This document shows, piece by piece, positions 15,662 through 24,802 of a stretch of DNA of 64,000 nt. Origin of the DNA: Tamlana sp. 2_MG-2023. GTDB taxonomy: Bacteria > Bacteroidota > Bacteroidia > Flavobacteriales > Flavobacteriaceae. The position numbers and the translations under genes are program-made. The notes under the pieces were generated by a model that saw only the letters and a list, made by a program, of their open reading frames with translations, was not told the origin of the DNA and did not search any database. Location: positions 434,001 to 498,000 of the forward strand of contig NZ_JAUOSF010000001.1 in NCBI RefSeq assembly GCF_030548465.1, read 5' to 3'. How positions within the stretch are numbered: position 1 is the first letter of the stretch; every line of letters begins with the position of its first letter.

Positions 15662-16624
15662 ATGCCCATACTCAATTCCACATACAAACCATTCTTCTTA
15701 TTCCGCAACGGCTTTGTTTCAACAGTATATTCCGGATTAGTGCGTCGCGTAGATTTAGAACAAGAGCGTGAACGCATGATCTTGCGTGACGGCGATTTTT
15801 TAGATTTAGATTGGAGCTATTCCGAAGAAAAATCAAATAAATTAATCATTTTACTGCACGGTTTGGAAGGTAATGGGAAGCGTCCGTATATGACAGGTAC
15901 AGCCAAACTCTTCAATGAAAATGGTATTGATGCCGTTTGCGTTAACTTTCGGGGATGTAGTGGGGAAACCAACTTGAAATATAGAAGTTATCATTCTGGT
16001 GCTACGGAAGACTTAGAAGATGTGATAAATCACATTCTAAAAGAAAAAAACTATGCAGAAATTTACTTGAAAGGCATCAGTTTAGGAGCCAATATGATTC
16101 TTAAATATTTAGGTGAGCGCGATGGAGTTCCGACGCAAATAAAGGCTGCCATTGCGGTTTCGGCACCTTGTTACTTGCATGGTTCAGCTAAAGAACTACA
16201 TACTTTAAAAAATAAGTTATTCCATGACCGGTTTTTAAAACATCTTTCGGAATCTTTAAAAAATAAGCAAAAACGCTTTCAAGAAGATTTAAGTGAGGAT
16301 ACCATTGCGTCTATAAAAACATTATTTGATTTTGATAATGTTTATACGGCTCAAGCTCATGGTTTTAAAGATGGCTTAGATTATTATACAAAATCCAGTA
16401 GTTTACAATTTCTTCCAAAAATTAAAACACCAACCCTGATTATCAATGCGTTAAATGATTCCTTTTTGTCTCATGAATGTTACCCTGTAAAGGAGGCAAA
16501 GGAAAATGATTTTTTACATTTAGAAATGCCAAAATATGGTGGTCATGTGGGTTTTATCTCCAAAAAAAATATTTATTACAATGAAAGTCGTGCGTTAGAC
16601 TTTATTTCTTCCTTAGAAAAATAG
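15662..16624 (+). CDS. YheT-family alpha/beta hydrolase
   Basis: 320 residues. The YheT/ABHD1-3 family are serine hydrolases, probably esterases, with no firmly known bacterial substrate. Seen: the ILLHGLEGNGKRPYMTG oxyanion region, VNFRGCSGETN, the nucleophile elbow KGISLGAN (serine about 145), the acid in LIINALNDSFLS and the catalytic histidine in KYGGHVGF. There is no signal peptide, so it is cytosolic. The start at 15662 lies immediately after nine CAACAGT repeats; no Shine-Dalgarno or -7 box is visible inside the array, and changes in repeat number could affect expression. Confidence 0.88.
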   Translation: MPILNSTYKPFFLFRNGFVSTVYSGLVRRVDLEQERERMILRDGDFLDLDWSYSEEKSNKLIILLHGLEGNGKRPYMTGTAKLFNENGIDAVCVNFRGCSGETNLKYRSYHSGATEDLEDVINHILKEKNYAEIYLKGISLGANMILKYLGERDGVPTQIKAAIAVSAPCYLHGSAKELHTLKNKLFHDRFLKHLSESLKNKQKRFQEDLSEDTIASIKTLFDFDNVYTAQAHGFKDGLDYYTKSSSLQFLPKIKTPTLIINALNDSFLSHECYPVKEAKENDFLHLEMPKYGGHVGFISKKNIYYNESRALDFISSLEK

Positions 16625-16685
16625 ACAATATTTTCAGATTGATACTCTATTAACACAAGCACTACAAAAGCTATAACTGTTTTTT

Positions 16686-16701
16686 ACTTAAACGTTTGAG
16701 T
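16686..16701. promoter_or_regulatory. Candidate LacI-family operator upstream of xylB
   Basis: ACTTAAACGTTTGAGT is a 16-bp palindrome with a single mismatched pair and the central CG typical of LacI-family operators. It lies about 113 bases upstream of the xylB -7 box. The LacI-type regulator encoded at the other end of this module is the natural candidate to bind it. Confidence 0.45.
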
Positions 16702-16813
16702 GTAGTATTTTAATCATGTAAAGTGTTTGTTTTCAGTATTATATGTTGTTTTGTGTTTTGTTGTATTTCCTTAAAATTTGGATGCTTCTGTCTAAATAAG
16801 GCACTCTAATTAC

Positions 16814-16821
16814 TAAATTTG
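16814..16821 (+). promoter_or_regulatory. -7 box of the xylB-xylA-symporter operon
   Basis: TAAATTTG is an exact TAnnTTTG. It overlaps the TTG at 16819 that opens the longest frame, which argues for the later TTG at 16852 as the start. Confidence 0.5.
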
Positions 16822-16851
16822 AGAAGACTTCAACAATTAATACATAATAGT

Positions 16852-18336
16852 TTGTACTATATAGGATACGATTTAGGAAGCTCTTCAGTGAAAGTGGCTA
16901 TAGTAGATGCCTCTACTGGGCAGCAAATAATTTCACTTAACGAGCCTTCCAATGAGATGGAAATTTTGGCGCCAGAATTAAATTGGGCCGAGCAAGACCC
17001 AAATATGTGGTGGGAATACATTTGTATAGCCACAAAACGAGCAATAAAAGAGGCTCATATTGATGCTTCAAAAATTCAAGGCATTGGTATTTCTTATCAA
17101 ATGCATGGTTTGGTTGTCGTTGATAAAGCTGGAGAACCGTTAAGAAATTCTATTATTTGGTGTGATAGCCGTTCAGTAGAAATTGGGAATAAGGCGTTTG
17201 ATGATTTAGGTCATGATAAATGTACTTCCGAGTTACTAAATTCTCCAGGAAATTTTACAGCTTCAAAATTGAAGTGGGTAAGAGATCATCAGCCAGAAGT
17301 ATATTCAAAAATTTATAAATACATGTTACCTGGCGATTTTATAGCGTTAAAATTAACCGGAGAGATGAATACCACTAAAAACGGACTTTCAGAAGGCATT
17401 TTATGGGATTATAATAAAGATGAGGTTGCCAATTGGTTGTTAGAATATTATGGGGTTGATACTGCTTTAACACCAGATATTGTTGAAAACTTTACAGCAC
17501 AATGTCACGTGAATGAAAAAGGCGCTGAAGAAACAGGGCTTCCTGTAGGTATTCCTATTACTTATCGTGCTGGCGATCAACCTAATAACGCTTTGTCTTT
17601 AAACGTTTTTAATGATGGTGAAGTAGCCGCTACTGGTGGGACTTCAGGTGTTATTTATGCTGTAACCAATCAGAAAAAATCTAAAGAAGCCTCGCGAATA
17701 AATCATTTTGCACATGTAAATTATACCAGTGAGAATGCAAACTTAGGAAAGTTGTTGTGTATTAACGGCGCAGGGATTCAATACCGTTGGTTGAAAGATA
17801 ATTTAGCTTCAAGCTCTTATGAAGCGATGAATGAGAAGGCTAATGAAGTGCCCGTAGGGTCTGAAGGTGTTTGCGTAATTCCTTTCGGAAATGGTGCAGA
17901 ACGGATGCTAGATAACAAAACCATTGGAACACACTTTTTCAACCTTAATTTAAATATACATGATGAAGGCCATTTGTGTCGAGCTGCGCTTGAAGGGATT
18001 GCTTTTTCATTTGTTTATGGTATGGAAATTCTGAAAAATGACCATGCTGAAATTAAGGTGATTCGAGCAGGAAATGATAATCTTTTTAGGTCTGAAATAT
18101 TTTCAAATACCGTGGCGACATTAATTGGGCATGATATTGAAATTTATAATACTACGGGGGCAATTGGAGCTGCAAGAGCTGTTGGATTAACTAATGGAGA
18201 CTTTAAAACGTTTGGAGATCACATTACAAACAATGACCATGTGATGACTTACAAGCCTTTAGGGAATAAGGAGCCTTACATCGAGGCTTATAAAAACTGG
18301 AAAAAACAATTAGAACTTTTATTAAATCATAATTAA
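16852..18336 (+). CDS. xylB: Xylulokinase
   Basis: 494 residues from TTG at 16852 (MYYIGYDLGSSSVKVAIVD). It phosphorylates D-xylulose to xylulose 5-phosphate, which enters the pentose phosphate pathway. FGGY kinase fold: N-terminal ATP-binding motif GYDLGSSSVKVA, substrate region SYQMHGLVVVDKAG, WCDSRSVEIG, the catalytic aspartate in YRAGDQPNNALS, and C-terminal TGGTSGVIYAV and IRAGNDNLFRSEIFSNT segments. The upstream TTG at 16819 lies in the -7 box and adds a non-family N-terminus. It is first of three genes with xylA (22 bases later) and a sugar symporter. Confidence 0.93.
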   Translation: MYYIGYDLGSSSVKVAIVDASTGQQIISLNEPSNEMEILAPELNWAEQDPNMWWEYICIATKRAIKEAHIDASKIQGIGISYQMHGLVVVDKAGEPLRNSIIWCDSRSVEIGNKAFDDLGHDKCTSELLNSPGNFTASKLKWVRDHQPEVYSKIYKYMLPGDFIALKLTGEMNTTKNGLSEGILWDYNKDEVANWLLEYYGVDTALTPDIVENFTAQCHVNEKGAEETGLPVGIPITYRAGDQPNNALSLNVFNDGEVAATGGTSGVIYAVTNQKKSKEASRINHFAHVNYTSENANLGKLLCINGAGIQYRWLKDNLASSSYEAMNEKANEVPVGSEGVCVIPFGNGAERMLDNKTIGTHFFNLNLNIHDEGHLCRAALEGIAFSFVYGMEILKNDHAEIKVIRAGNDNLFRSEIFSNTVATLIGHDIEIYNTTGAIGAARAVGLTNGDFKTFGDHITNNDHVMTYKPLGNKEPYIEAYKNWKKQLELLLNHN

Positions 18337-18358
18337 ACTAAAATAAACTTAATAAGTT

Positions 18359-19684
18359 ATGGCAACTATAGGAAACAAAGAATACTATAAAGGTATAGGG
18401 GAAATAAAGTATGAAGGCAAGGACTCTGATAATCCTTTAGCATTTAAATATTACAACCCAGAGCAAGTTGTTGCGGGTAAAACAATGCGCGAACATTTTA
18501 GATTTGCCATTTCTTACTGGCATACGTTCTGTGGCACTGGTGGTGATCCATTTGGACCAGGCACGATTAACTTTCCTTGGGATCAACCAACTGATGCTAT
18601 TCAAGCAGCAAAAGAAAAGGCTGATGCAGCCTTTGAATTCATCACGAAAATGGGGTTCGATTACTACTGTTTTCATGATATCGACTTGGTACGTGAAGGG
18701 GCTACCTTTGGTGAGCATGAAAGTAGGTTAGACGCTATTACCGATTATATTAAAGAGAAACAAGCGGCTTCGGGAGTAAAATTACTTTGGGGAACAGCCA
18801 ACTGTTTTTCTAATCCGAGATACATGAACGGTGCTTCTACTAATCCTGATTTTGACGTGGTGGCTCGTGCTGGCGGTCAGATTAAATTGGCTTTAGATGC
18901 CACTATAAAGTTAGGTGGTGAAAATTATGTGTTCTGGGGAGGTCGTGAAGGTTATATGTCTTTGTTGAACACCGATATGGGCCGTGAATTAGACCACATG
19001 GGACGCTTTTTAGGTATGGCAAGAGATTATGCCCGTGCTCAAGGTTTTAAAGGAAACTTTTTTATTGAACCAAAACCTATGGAGCCTATGAAACATCAAT
19101 ATGATTTTGATTCGGCTACAGCAATTGGATTCTTGCGTGAATATGGTTTAGATAAAGATTTCAAAATAAATATAGAAGTAAATCACGCCACTTTAGCGCA
19201 GCACACCTTTCAGCATGAAATTGAAGTAGCCGCTAAAGCAGGGATGTTAGGTAGTATGGATGCTAACCGTGGCGACTACCAAAACGGATGGGATACAGAT
19301 CAGTTTCCTAATAACATTCAAGAAACGACTGAAGCTATGCTAGTATTCTTAAAAGCTGGTGGTTTACAAGGTGGAGGTATCAATTTTGATGCTAAAATTA
19401 GAAGAAATTCAACCGATTTAGATGATGTTTTCCATGCTCATATTGGTGGTGCTGATACGTTTGCTCGTGCTTTAATGATTGCAGATAAAATCATGACCTC
19501 TTCACCTTATGAAAAATTAAGAGAAGCACGTTACAGTTCATTCGATTCTGGAAAAGGAAAAGCTTTTGAAGAAGGGAAATTAGAGTTAACAGATTTGTAT
19601 AAAATTGCCCAAGAAAACGGTGAGCTGTCTTTACAAAGTGGTAAACAAGAATTGTTTGAGAATATCATTAATCAATACATATAA
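18359..19684 (+). CDS. xylA: Xylose isomerase
   Basis: 441 residues, class II length. It converts D-xylose to D-xylulose using two divalent metals. Family features are [14 protein letters not shown], the catalytic histidine in [47 protein letters not shown], the metal-binding [32 protein letters not shown], and [17 protein letters not shown]. It lies between xylB and the symporter gene, and its TAA shares one base with the next ATG (TAATG at 19682-19686), which indicates translational coupling. Confidence 0.97.
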   Translation: MATIGNKEYYKGIGEIKYEGKDSDNPLAFKYYNPEQVVAGKTMREHFRFAISYWHTFCGTGGDPFGPGTINFPWDQPTDAIQAAKEKADAAFEFITKMGFDYYCFHDIDLVREGATFGEHESRLDAITDYIKEKQAASGVKLLWGTANCFSNPRYMNGASTNPDFDVVARAGGQIKLALDATIKLGGENYVFWGGREGYMSLLNTDMGRELDHMGRFLGMARDYARAQGFKGNFFIEPKPMEPMKHQYDFDSATAIGFLREYGLDKDFKINIEVNHATLAQHTFQHEIEVAAKAGMLGSMDANRGDYQNGWDTDQFPNNIQETTEAMLVFLKAGGLQGGGINFDAKIRRNSTDLDDVFHAHIGGADTFARALMIADKIMTSSPYEKLREARYSSFDSGKGKAFEEGKLELTDLYKIAQENGELSLQSGKQELFENIINQYI

Positions 19685-21066
19685 TGGCAGCTCAAAATAA
19701 ATTTTATATTTATGTAGTGACCCTAGTTGCGACCCTTGGAGGTTTGTTATTTGGTTATGATACTGCTGTTATTTCTGGTGCTGAAAAATCAATTCAAGCG
19801 TTCTTAATTGATAGTCAAGGATTGAGTTCTTTTTTACATGGTGTAACGGTATCTTCAGCCTTAATTGGTTGTATTGTGGGTGGTGCAATTTCAGGATTCG
19901 TATCTTCAAAATTCGGTAGAAAAAAAGCCTTAATTATTGCTGGTGTCTTGTTTTTATTATCGGCATTAGGTTCTGGTAATCCTGAGTTTTTATTTTTTGA
20001 AAAAGGCGTGCCATCTATGGGGTTACTGTGGATGTTCAACTTTTATAGAATCGTAGGTGGTATTGGTGTAGGTTTAGCCTCAGCGGTTTGCCCGATGTAT
20101 ATTGGTGAAATTGCTCCTGCAGACATCCGAGGGAAACTGGTGTCACTTAATCAATTTGCTATCATCTTCGGAATGCTTGTGGTTTATTTTGTGAATTGGG
20201 GTATTGCCGACGGACAAACCATCGAGTGGATTAATGAAATAGGATGGAGACGCATGTTTTTATCCGAAGCCATTCCAGCATCCATTTTTGTGATACTCAT
20301 GTTTTTTATGCCTGAAACACCAAGATATTTAGCTTTGCAAGGAAAAGATGCAGAAGCATTAGCGACACTTACAAAGTTTAATGGTGTTGATAAAGCTAAA
20401 GAGGTTCTGGTAGATATTAAAAATTCTGTTGGGTCAGCAACTAAGGGGGAATTATTTTCATACGGAAAAGTGGTGATTATAATAGGTGTATTATTATCTG
20501 TATTTCAGCAATTTGTAGGTATTAATGTAGCACTATATTATGCACCACGAATTTTTGAAAGTATGGGTGCTGCAAAAGATGCATCGATGCTTCAAACTAT
20601 CATCATGGGCCTAATAAACGTGGTATTTACCGTGGTAGCGATTATGACTGTAGATAGGTGGGGTAGAAAACCACTGCTTATTACTGGTTCAATAGGTATG
20701 GCCATTGGTATGATTGCCATTTCCATATTAGCATTCCAAAACATTATTGGTATGGGGACTTTGGTGTTTATTATTATTTATACCGCATCGTTTATGATGA
20801 GTTGGGGACCAATCTGTTGGGTGCTTATATCAGAAATATTCCCAAATAAAATACGTAGTCAGGCCATTGCGATTGCGGTTGCAGCTCAGTGGGCGGCTAA
20901 TTTCTTTATATCGTCTACGTATCCACCAATGATGGAGTTTAGTAGTGGAGGTACTTATCTGTTTTACGGAATTATGAGTATACTTTCAGCCATTTTTGTT
21001 TGGAAAATGGTACCTGAAACAAAAGGGAAAACTCTTGAAGAGATGGAAAGTTTATGGAAAAAGTAA
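19684..21066 (+). CDS. xylE: Sugar:H+ symporter of the major facilitator superfamily (probable xylose transporter)
   Basis: 460 residues with twelve predicted membrane helices. Sugar-porter signatures: GGLLFGYDTAVISGAEK in helix 1, SSKFGRKKALI, the PMYIGEIAPADIRG segment after helix 4, PETPRYL, QQFVGINVALYYAPRI in helix 7, VDRWGRKPLLI, and the terminal VPETKGKTLEEME. This matches XylE-type proton symporters of the inner membrane. Its position behind xylB and xylA, with a one-base overlap, supports xylose as substrate. An intrinsic terminator follows. Confidence 0.88.
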   Translation: MAAQNKFYIYVVTLVATLGGLLFGYDTAVISGAEKSIQAFLIDSQGLSSFLHGVTVSSALIGCIVGGAISGFVSSKFGRKKALIIAGVLFLLSALGSGNPEFLFFEKGVPSMGLLWMFNFYRIVGGIGVGLASAVCPMYIGEIAPADIRGKLVSLNQFAIIFGMLVVYFVNWGIADGQTIEWINEIGWRRMFLSEAIPASIFVILMFFMPETPRYLALQGKDAEALATLTKFNGVDKAKEVLVDIKNSVGSATKGELFSYGKVVIIIGVLLSVFQQFVGINVALYYAPRIFESMGAAKDASMLQTIIMGLINVVFTVVAIMTVDRWGRKPLLITGSIGMAIGMIAISILAFQNIIGMGTLVFIIIYTASFMMSWGPICWVLISEIFPNKIRSQAIAIAVAAQWAANFFISSTYPPMMEFSSGGTYLFYGIMSILSAIFVWKMVPETKGKTLEEMESLWKK

Positions 21067-21100
21067 GTTAACTTTTGTTAAGTTAGATTAGTAGCTGGTA

Positions 21101-21136
21101 AAAAGCCTCAATGATTTTAGTGTTGAGGCTTTTTTG
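21101..21136. terminator. Intrinsic terminator after the xylose operon
   Basis: An AAAAGCCTCAA arm pairs with TTGAGGCTTTTT around a loop of about 11 bases. A and T tracts on both sides let it serve the convergent LacI-type gene too. Confidence 0.85.
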
Positions 21137-21201
21137 ATTTAAGAAATTTTACTTCGGTCTTGACTATTGTAGCTGCTCTATGTATTGTGTGTGAAAAAAA
21201 G

Positions 21202-22227
21202 CTAATTCAGTCGTTTTGTCGTCTCGCGTTCAATTAAACTGGTCTTAATCACTTTGGTTTCAAAAGGCTTGGGGTTTGCTTCGTTTTCAATGCGATCTAT
21301 AAGCATTTTTACCGCCGTTTCCCCAATGTGTTTCCCATGCTGACTAATAGCCGAAATAGAAGGCGTAACATGTTGTAACAACTTTCCGTTGGTAAAACAA
21401 GCGATAGATAAATCTTCAGGAATGTTGTACCCCATCTTTTTTACTAAACTTAAGGCATTAACCGCGGCGCTTTCTTCTAAACATAATAAACCATCAATAC
21501 TTTTGTCAGATAGAATAATTTTAAGTGCAGTGTCGAAATCTTCATACTTGCCAATACGCACAATTATACGTTCATCTATAGGGATGTTACATTGGTTTAG
21601 TGCTTTTCTATAGCCTTCCACACGTAGTTTTCCAACACTTAAATTATCAATAACAGAAATTAAAGCGACTTTTTTACAGCCTGATTTAATAAGGTGATTT
21701 GTGGCATGAAATGCGCCCTCAAGATCGTTAACAATCACCTTGTCGCAATCCAACTCGTCTGAAACACGATCGAACATCACTATTGGAATACCTTCGTTTA
21801 AGGTATTCTTTAAATGGGTGAAATTTTGCTTCAATTGTGTTTCTTCAGCCAAAGAAATGATGATGCCGTCCAAATGGCCATGCTTTAATAAATCGATTGT
21901 TTTAACCTCTTTTTCAAACGATTCATTCGAAATACAAGATACCAAATGGTAACCATTTTGAGACGCAATGTGTTCAATACCAATAAATACTTTGGCAAAA
22001 AAAGTATTTAAAATATTAGGGATCACAACGCCTATTGTTTTTGTGTTTTTATTTAGTAGATGAAGCGCTGTAACATTAGGTTTGTAGTGGTGTTCTTTGG
22101 CATACTCTTGAATTTTAGTCTTGGTTTTAGCGCTAATTTCATGGCTGTCTTTTAACGCTTTGGATACGGTCGCTATAGATACATTAAAGGTTTGCGCAAT
22201 ATCTTTTAAAGTGATTCTTTTTTTCAT
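21202..22227 (-). CDS. LacI-family transcriptional regulator (probable xylose-module regulator)
   Basis: 341 residues from ATG at 22227. The N-terminal helix-turn-helix is RITLKDIAQTFNVSIATVSKALKD, followed by the hinge-helix segment HYKPNVTALHL. The periplasmic-binding-protein-like effector domain begins near IGVVIPNILNTFFAKV and includes GIPIVMFDRVSDEL and DGLLCLEESAAVNAL. The frame can be read upstream to 22461 but those 78 residues overlap the next gene, lack family similarity and precede the DNA-binding domain, so they are excluded. A near-consensus -7 box (TTACTTTG on the minus strand, 22236-22243) lies just upstream. It is convergent with the xyl operon. Confidence 0.9.
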   Translation of the reverse strand: MKKRITLKDIAQTFNVSIATVSKALKDSHEISAKTKTKIQEYAKEHHYKPNVTALHLLNKNTKTIGVVIPNILNTFFAKVFIGIEHIASQNGYHLVSCISNESFEKEVKTIDLLKHGHLDGIIISLAEETQLKQNFTHLKNTLNEGIPIVMFDRVSDELDCDKVIVNDLEGAFHATNHLIKSGCKKVALISVIDNLSVGKLRVEGYRKALNQCNIPIDERIIVRIGKYEDFDTALKIILSDKSIDGLLCLEESAAVNALSLVKKMGYNIPEDLSIACFTNGKLLQHVTPSISAISQHGKHIGETAVKMLIDRIENEANPKPFETKVIKTSLIERETTKRLN

Positions 22228-22323
22228 GTGGCTGACAAAGTAAATGGGGTACAATTTAGAACAAATATTTTTCTTTTCTATACAGGTGGCTCTTTTGGTT
22301 TTTTCATATTGATTTAAAAACGC

Positions 22324-22331
22324 GATATTTG
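22324..22331 (+). promoter_or_regulatory. Probable -7 box of the YdeP-type oxidoreductase gene
   Basis: GATATTTG matches TAnnTTTG at all but the first base and is 20 bases upstream of the ATG at 22352. Confidence 0.3.
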
Positions 22332-22351
22332 GACTAACTAAACAAACTATT

Positions 22352-24646
22352 ATGAGTAAAACTGCTGAAAAAAAGGCACTAACACCAGAAGATTTTGAAA
22401 ACTTGAAAATCACTGAACTACCTAAACACAGTGTGGGGTTTGGTGGCCTTACAGCTGCCATGAGTCAGGTTTCGAAGTATATGAATATTGCTGATGCTTT
22501 TAAATTAGGTAGAAAAATGAACCAAAAAGGGGGATTTGATTGTCCGGGATGCGCCTGGCCAGATCCCGATGATGAGCGTTCTGCTATGGGTGAATTTTGC
22601 GAAAACGGTATAAAAGCCATTGCTGAAGAAGCCCAGAATAAAACCATTGGAGCCAATTTTTTTGCAGAGCATAGTGTAGATGAATTAGCAAGTTGGACAG
22701 ATTTTGAAATTGGAAAATCTGGGCGATTAGCTGAACCCATGTATCTTTCTCAAGGCGAAACACACTACAAACCCATTTCTTGGGAAGAAGCTTTTAATAA
22801 AGTGGGTACACATTTAAATGCTTTGGATAACCCTGATGAAGCGGTTTTTTATACCTCCGGAAGAACGACTAACGAAGCTGCTTTTTTGTATCAATTATTT
22901 GTGCGCGAATACGGAACATCTAATTTGCCAGACTGTTCGAATATGTGTCATGAAGCCAGTGGAAGCGCTTTGTCGGAAACCTTAGGTATAGGTAAAGGCT
23001 CGGTGACTTTAGATGATTTGTATAAAGCTGAATTGGTTTTAGTGGTTGGGCAAAACCCAGGAACAAACCATCCGCGTATGCTAACAGCCTTAGAAAAATG
23101 TAAAAATAATGGCGGTAAAATTGTAGCTATAAATCCGTTGCCAGAGGTTGGTTTAGTAAAATTTACGAATCCGCAAAACCCAATTAAATTATTAACCGGT
23201 GGTACCGAATTGGCCGATGTGTTTGTACCCGTAACTATTAATGGTGATGTGGCTTTTTTTAAAGCTGTTTTGTTGAAATTATTAGCTGCGGAAGAACAAA
23301 AAGGAAATGTATTTGATCAAGATTTTATAAATGAATTTACAGATGGTTATGATGCTTTTATAGCGGATTTAAAAACCTATAATTTTGAAGATTGCTTAGA
23401 GGCTTCAGGAATTTCAAGAGCAATATTTGATCAGGTTTTTGATTTGATTCTTAATAAAAAGAAAATCATTATCTGTTGGGCCATGGGGTTGACGCAGCAT
23501 GAAAACGCCGTAGATAATATTCGAGAAGTGGTAAATCTGTTACTTTTAAAAGGAAGCATAGGTAAGGAAGGCGCAGGCACTTGTCCGGTTAGAGGGCATT
23601 CCAATGTGCAAGGCGATCGTACTGTTGGGATTTGGGAAGCTGCACCACAAGCTTTTTTAGATAAAATAGAATCTAAATATGGATTTAAACCCAGTGTAAA
23701 GCATGGTTATTCGGTTATTGATGCCATTAAAGCGATGCATGAGAAAAAGGCTAAAGTTTTCTTTGGTCTTGGGGGTAATTTTATATCCGCAGTACCAGAT
23801 ACGGTCTATTCCGCGAAAGCGTTATCAAACTGTAATTTAACGGTACACGTTAGTACGAAGTTAAATCGTTCGCATCTGGTTACAGGGAAGGAAGCTTTAA
23901 TATTTCCTTGTTTGGGAAGAACCGAAAAAGATTATCAGAAATCTGGATTGCAAAAACAAAGCGTAGAGAATTCCATGGGTGTGGTAAGTTCTACAGCCGG
24001 CGTTTTGGAACCTTGCTCCACAGCACTACTTAGTGAAGTTGCTGTAGTATGTGGTATCGCTCATGCCACGCTTAAAGAGCGCTCCAAAATTAATTGGTTA
24101 CAATATAAAGATGATTACAATTTGGTGCGTGATGATATTGAAGAAGTGGTTGCTGGTTTTGAAGATTATAATAAAAGATTAAAAAATCCTTCAGGGTTTT
24201 ATCTGCCAAACGGTGCTCGTGTTAGAAAGTTTCATACGAAAACAGGTAAAGCGAATTTTTCGATTAACAAGATGCCTGAATGGAAATTAAAGGACGGTGA
24301 ACTCATCATGATGACTATTCGTAGCCATGATCAATTTAATACAACTATTTATGGGTTAGACGATCGCTACCGTGGTGTTTTTAATGGAAGACGGGTAATT
24401 TTTATGAATCGAGAAGACATGAAATCACGCGGGTTGGCTGAACATCAGTTAGTTAATTTAAAATCTGAGTTTAACGGTACCATTAGAAAAGTAAGTAGTT
24501 TTAAAGTGGTGGGTTACGATATTCCTAAAAATTGCTGCGCTACGTATTTTCCAGAAACTAATGTTTTAGTGCCTTTAGATAGTTTTGCACACACAGCTAA
24601 AACGCCCGCATCCAAGAGCATCGCTATCACAATAGAGAATGTTTAA
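22352..24646 (+). CDS. FdhF/YdeP family molybdopterin-dependent oxidoreductase
   Basis: 764 residues. Member of the DMSO-reductase superfamily, close to E. coli YdeP; these proteins look like formate dehydrogenases but their substrates are unknown. The N-terminal CPGCAWPDPDDERSAMGEFC motif is the family cysteine cluster for an Fe-S centre. Molybdopterin-binding segments include SGRTTNEAAFLYQLF, NMCHEASGSAL, GQNPGTNHPRML, GTCPVRGHSNVQGDRTVG and the C-terminal MMTIRSHDQFNTTIYGLDDRYRG. No twin-arginine signal, so cytosolic. It lies between the xylose regulator and nirB and needs molybdenum cofactor, as does the nitrate reductase further on, but its promoter lacks the shared nitrate palindrome. 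Confidence 0.85.
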   Translation: MSKTAEKKALTPEDFENLKITELPKHSVGFGGLTAAMSQVSKYMNIADAFKLGRKMNQKGGFDCPGCAWPDPDDERSAMGEFCENGIKAIAEEAQNKTIGANFFAEHSVDELASWTDFEIGKSGRLAEPMYLSQGETHYKPISWEEAFNKVGTHLNALDNPDEAVFYTSGRTTNEAAFLYQLFVREYGTSNLPDCSNMCHEASGSALSETLGIGKGSVTLDDLYKAELVLVVGQNPGTNHPRMLTALEKCKNNGGKIVAINPLPEVGLVKFTNPQNPIKLLTGGTELADVFVPVTINGDVAFFKAVLLKLLAAEEQKGNVFDQDFINEFTDGYDAFIADLKTYNFEDCLEASGISRAIFDQVFDLILNKKKIIICWAMGLTQHENAVDNIREVVNLLLLKGSIGKEGAGTCPVRGHSNVQGDRTVGIWEAAPQAFLDKIESKYGFKPSVKHGYSVIDAIKAMHEKKAKVFFGLGGNFISAVPDTVYSAKALSNCNLTVHVSTKLNRSHLVTGKEALIFPCLGRTEKDYQKSGLQKQSVENSMGVVSSTAGVLEPCSTALLSEVAVVCGIAHATLKERSKINWLQYKDDYNLVRDDIEEVVAGFEDYNKRLKNPSGFYLPNGARVRKFHTKTGKANFSINKMPEWKLKDGELIMMTIRSHDQFNTTIYGLDDRYRGVFNGRRVIFMNREDMKSRGLAEHQLVNLKSEFNGTIRKVSSFKVVGYDIPKNCCATYFPETNVLVPLDSFAHTAKTPASKSIAITIENV

Positions 24647-24719
24647 GATTTCATTAAAACTCAACCCTTAATTTTTGTAATAAGCAATTATTCATAAATC
24701 AATTTGAGAAATTAGCAAT

Positions 24720-24799
24720 AATACGTATTGTGTGAAAAATTCTTAGAAAAAGATAGTTCAAAATAAGTATAAATACTTAGTTTTGTTTTCAAATACGTA
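24720..24799 (+). promoter_or_regulatory. nirB promoter with shared inverted-repeat operator
   Basis: TAAGTATAAATACTTA (24764-24779) is an inverted repeat of the TTAAGTA/TACTTAA heptamer with a 4-base spacer, the same motif as at narK and the nitrate reductase leader, in reverse orientation. Its final TA is also the TA of an exact -7 box, TAGTTTTG (24778-24785). Two TACGTA palindromes flank it, inside AATACGTATT (24720-24729) and at 24794-24799. The nirB ATG is at 24803. Confidence 0.7.
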
Positions 24800-24802
24800 A
24801 TT

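Noticed and set aside
15583-15771. Open frame translating the heptad array as repeated STVNSQQ
   Set aside because: Three heptads make 21 bases, so any frame through the array stays open. The product is repeat-derived and overlaps the real YheT-type gene.
22228-22461. 78-residue N-terminal extension of the LacI-type regulator
   Set aside because: The DNA-binding domain starts at the ATG at 22227, and the extension overlaps the start of the opposite-strand molybdoenzyme gene.
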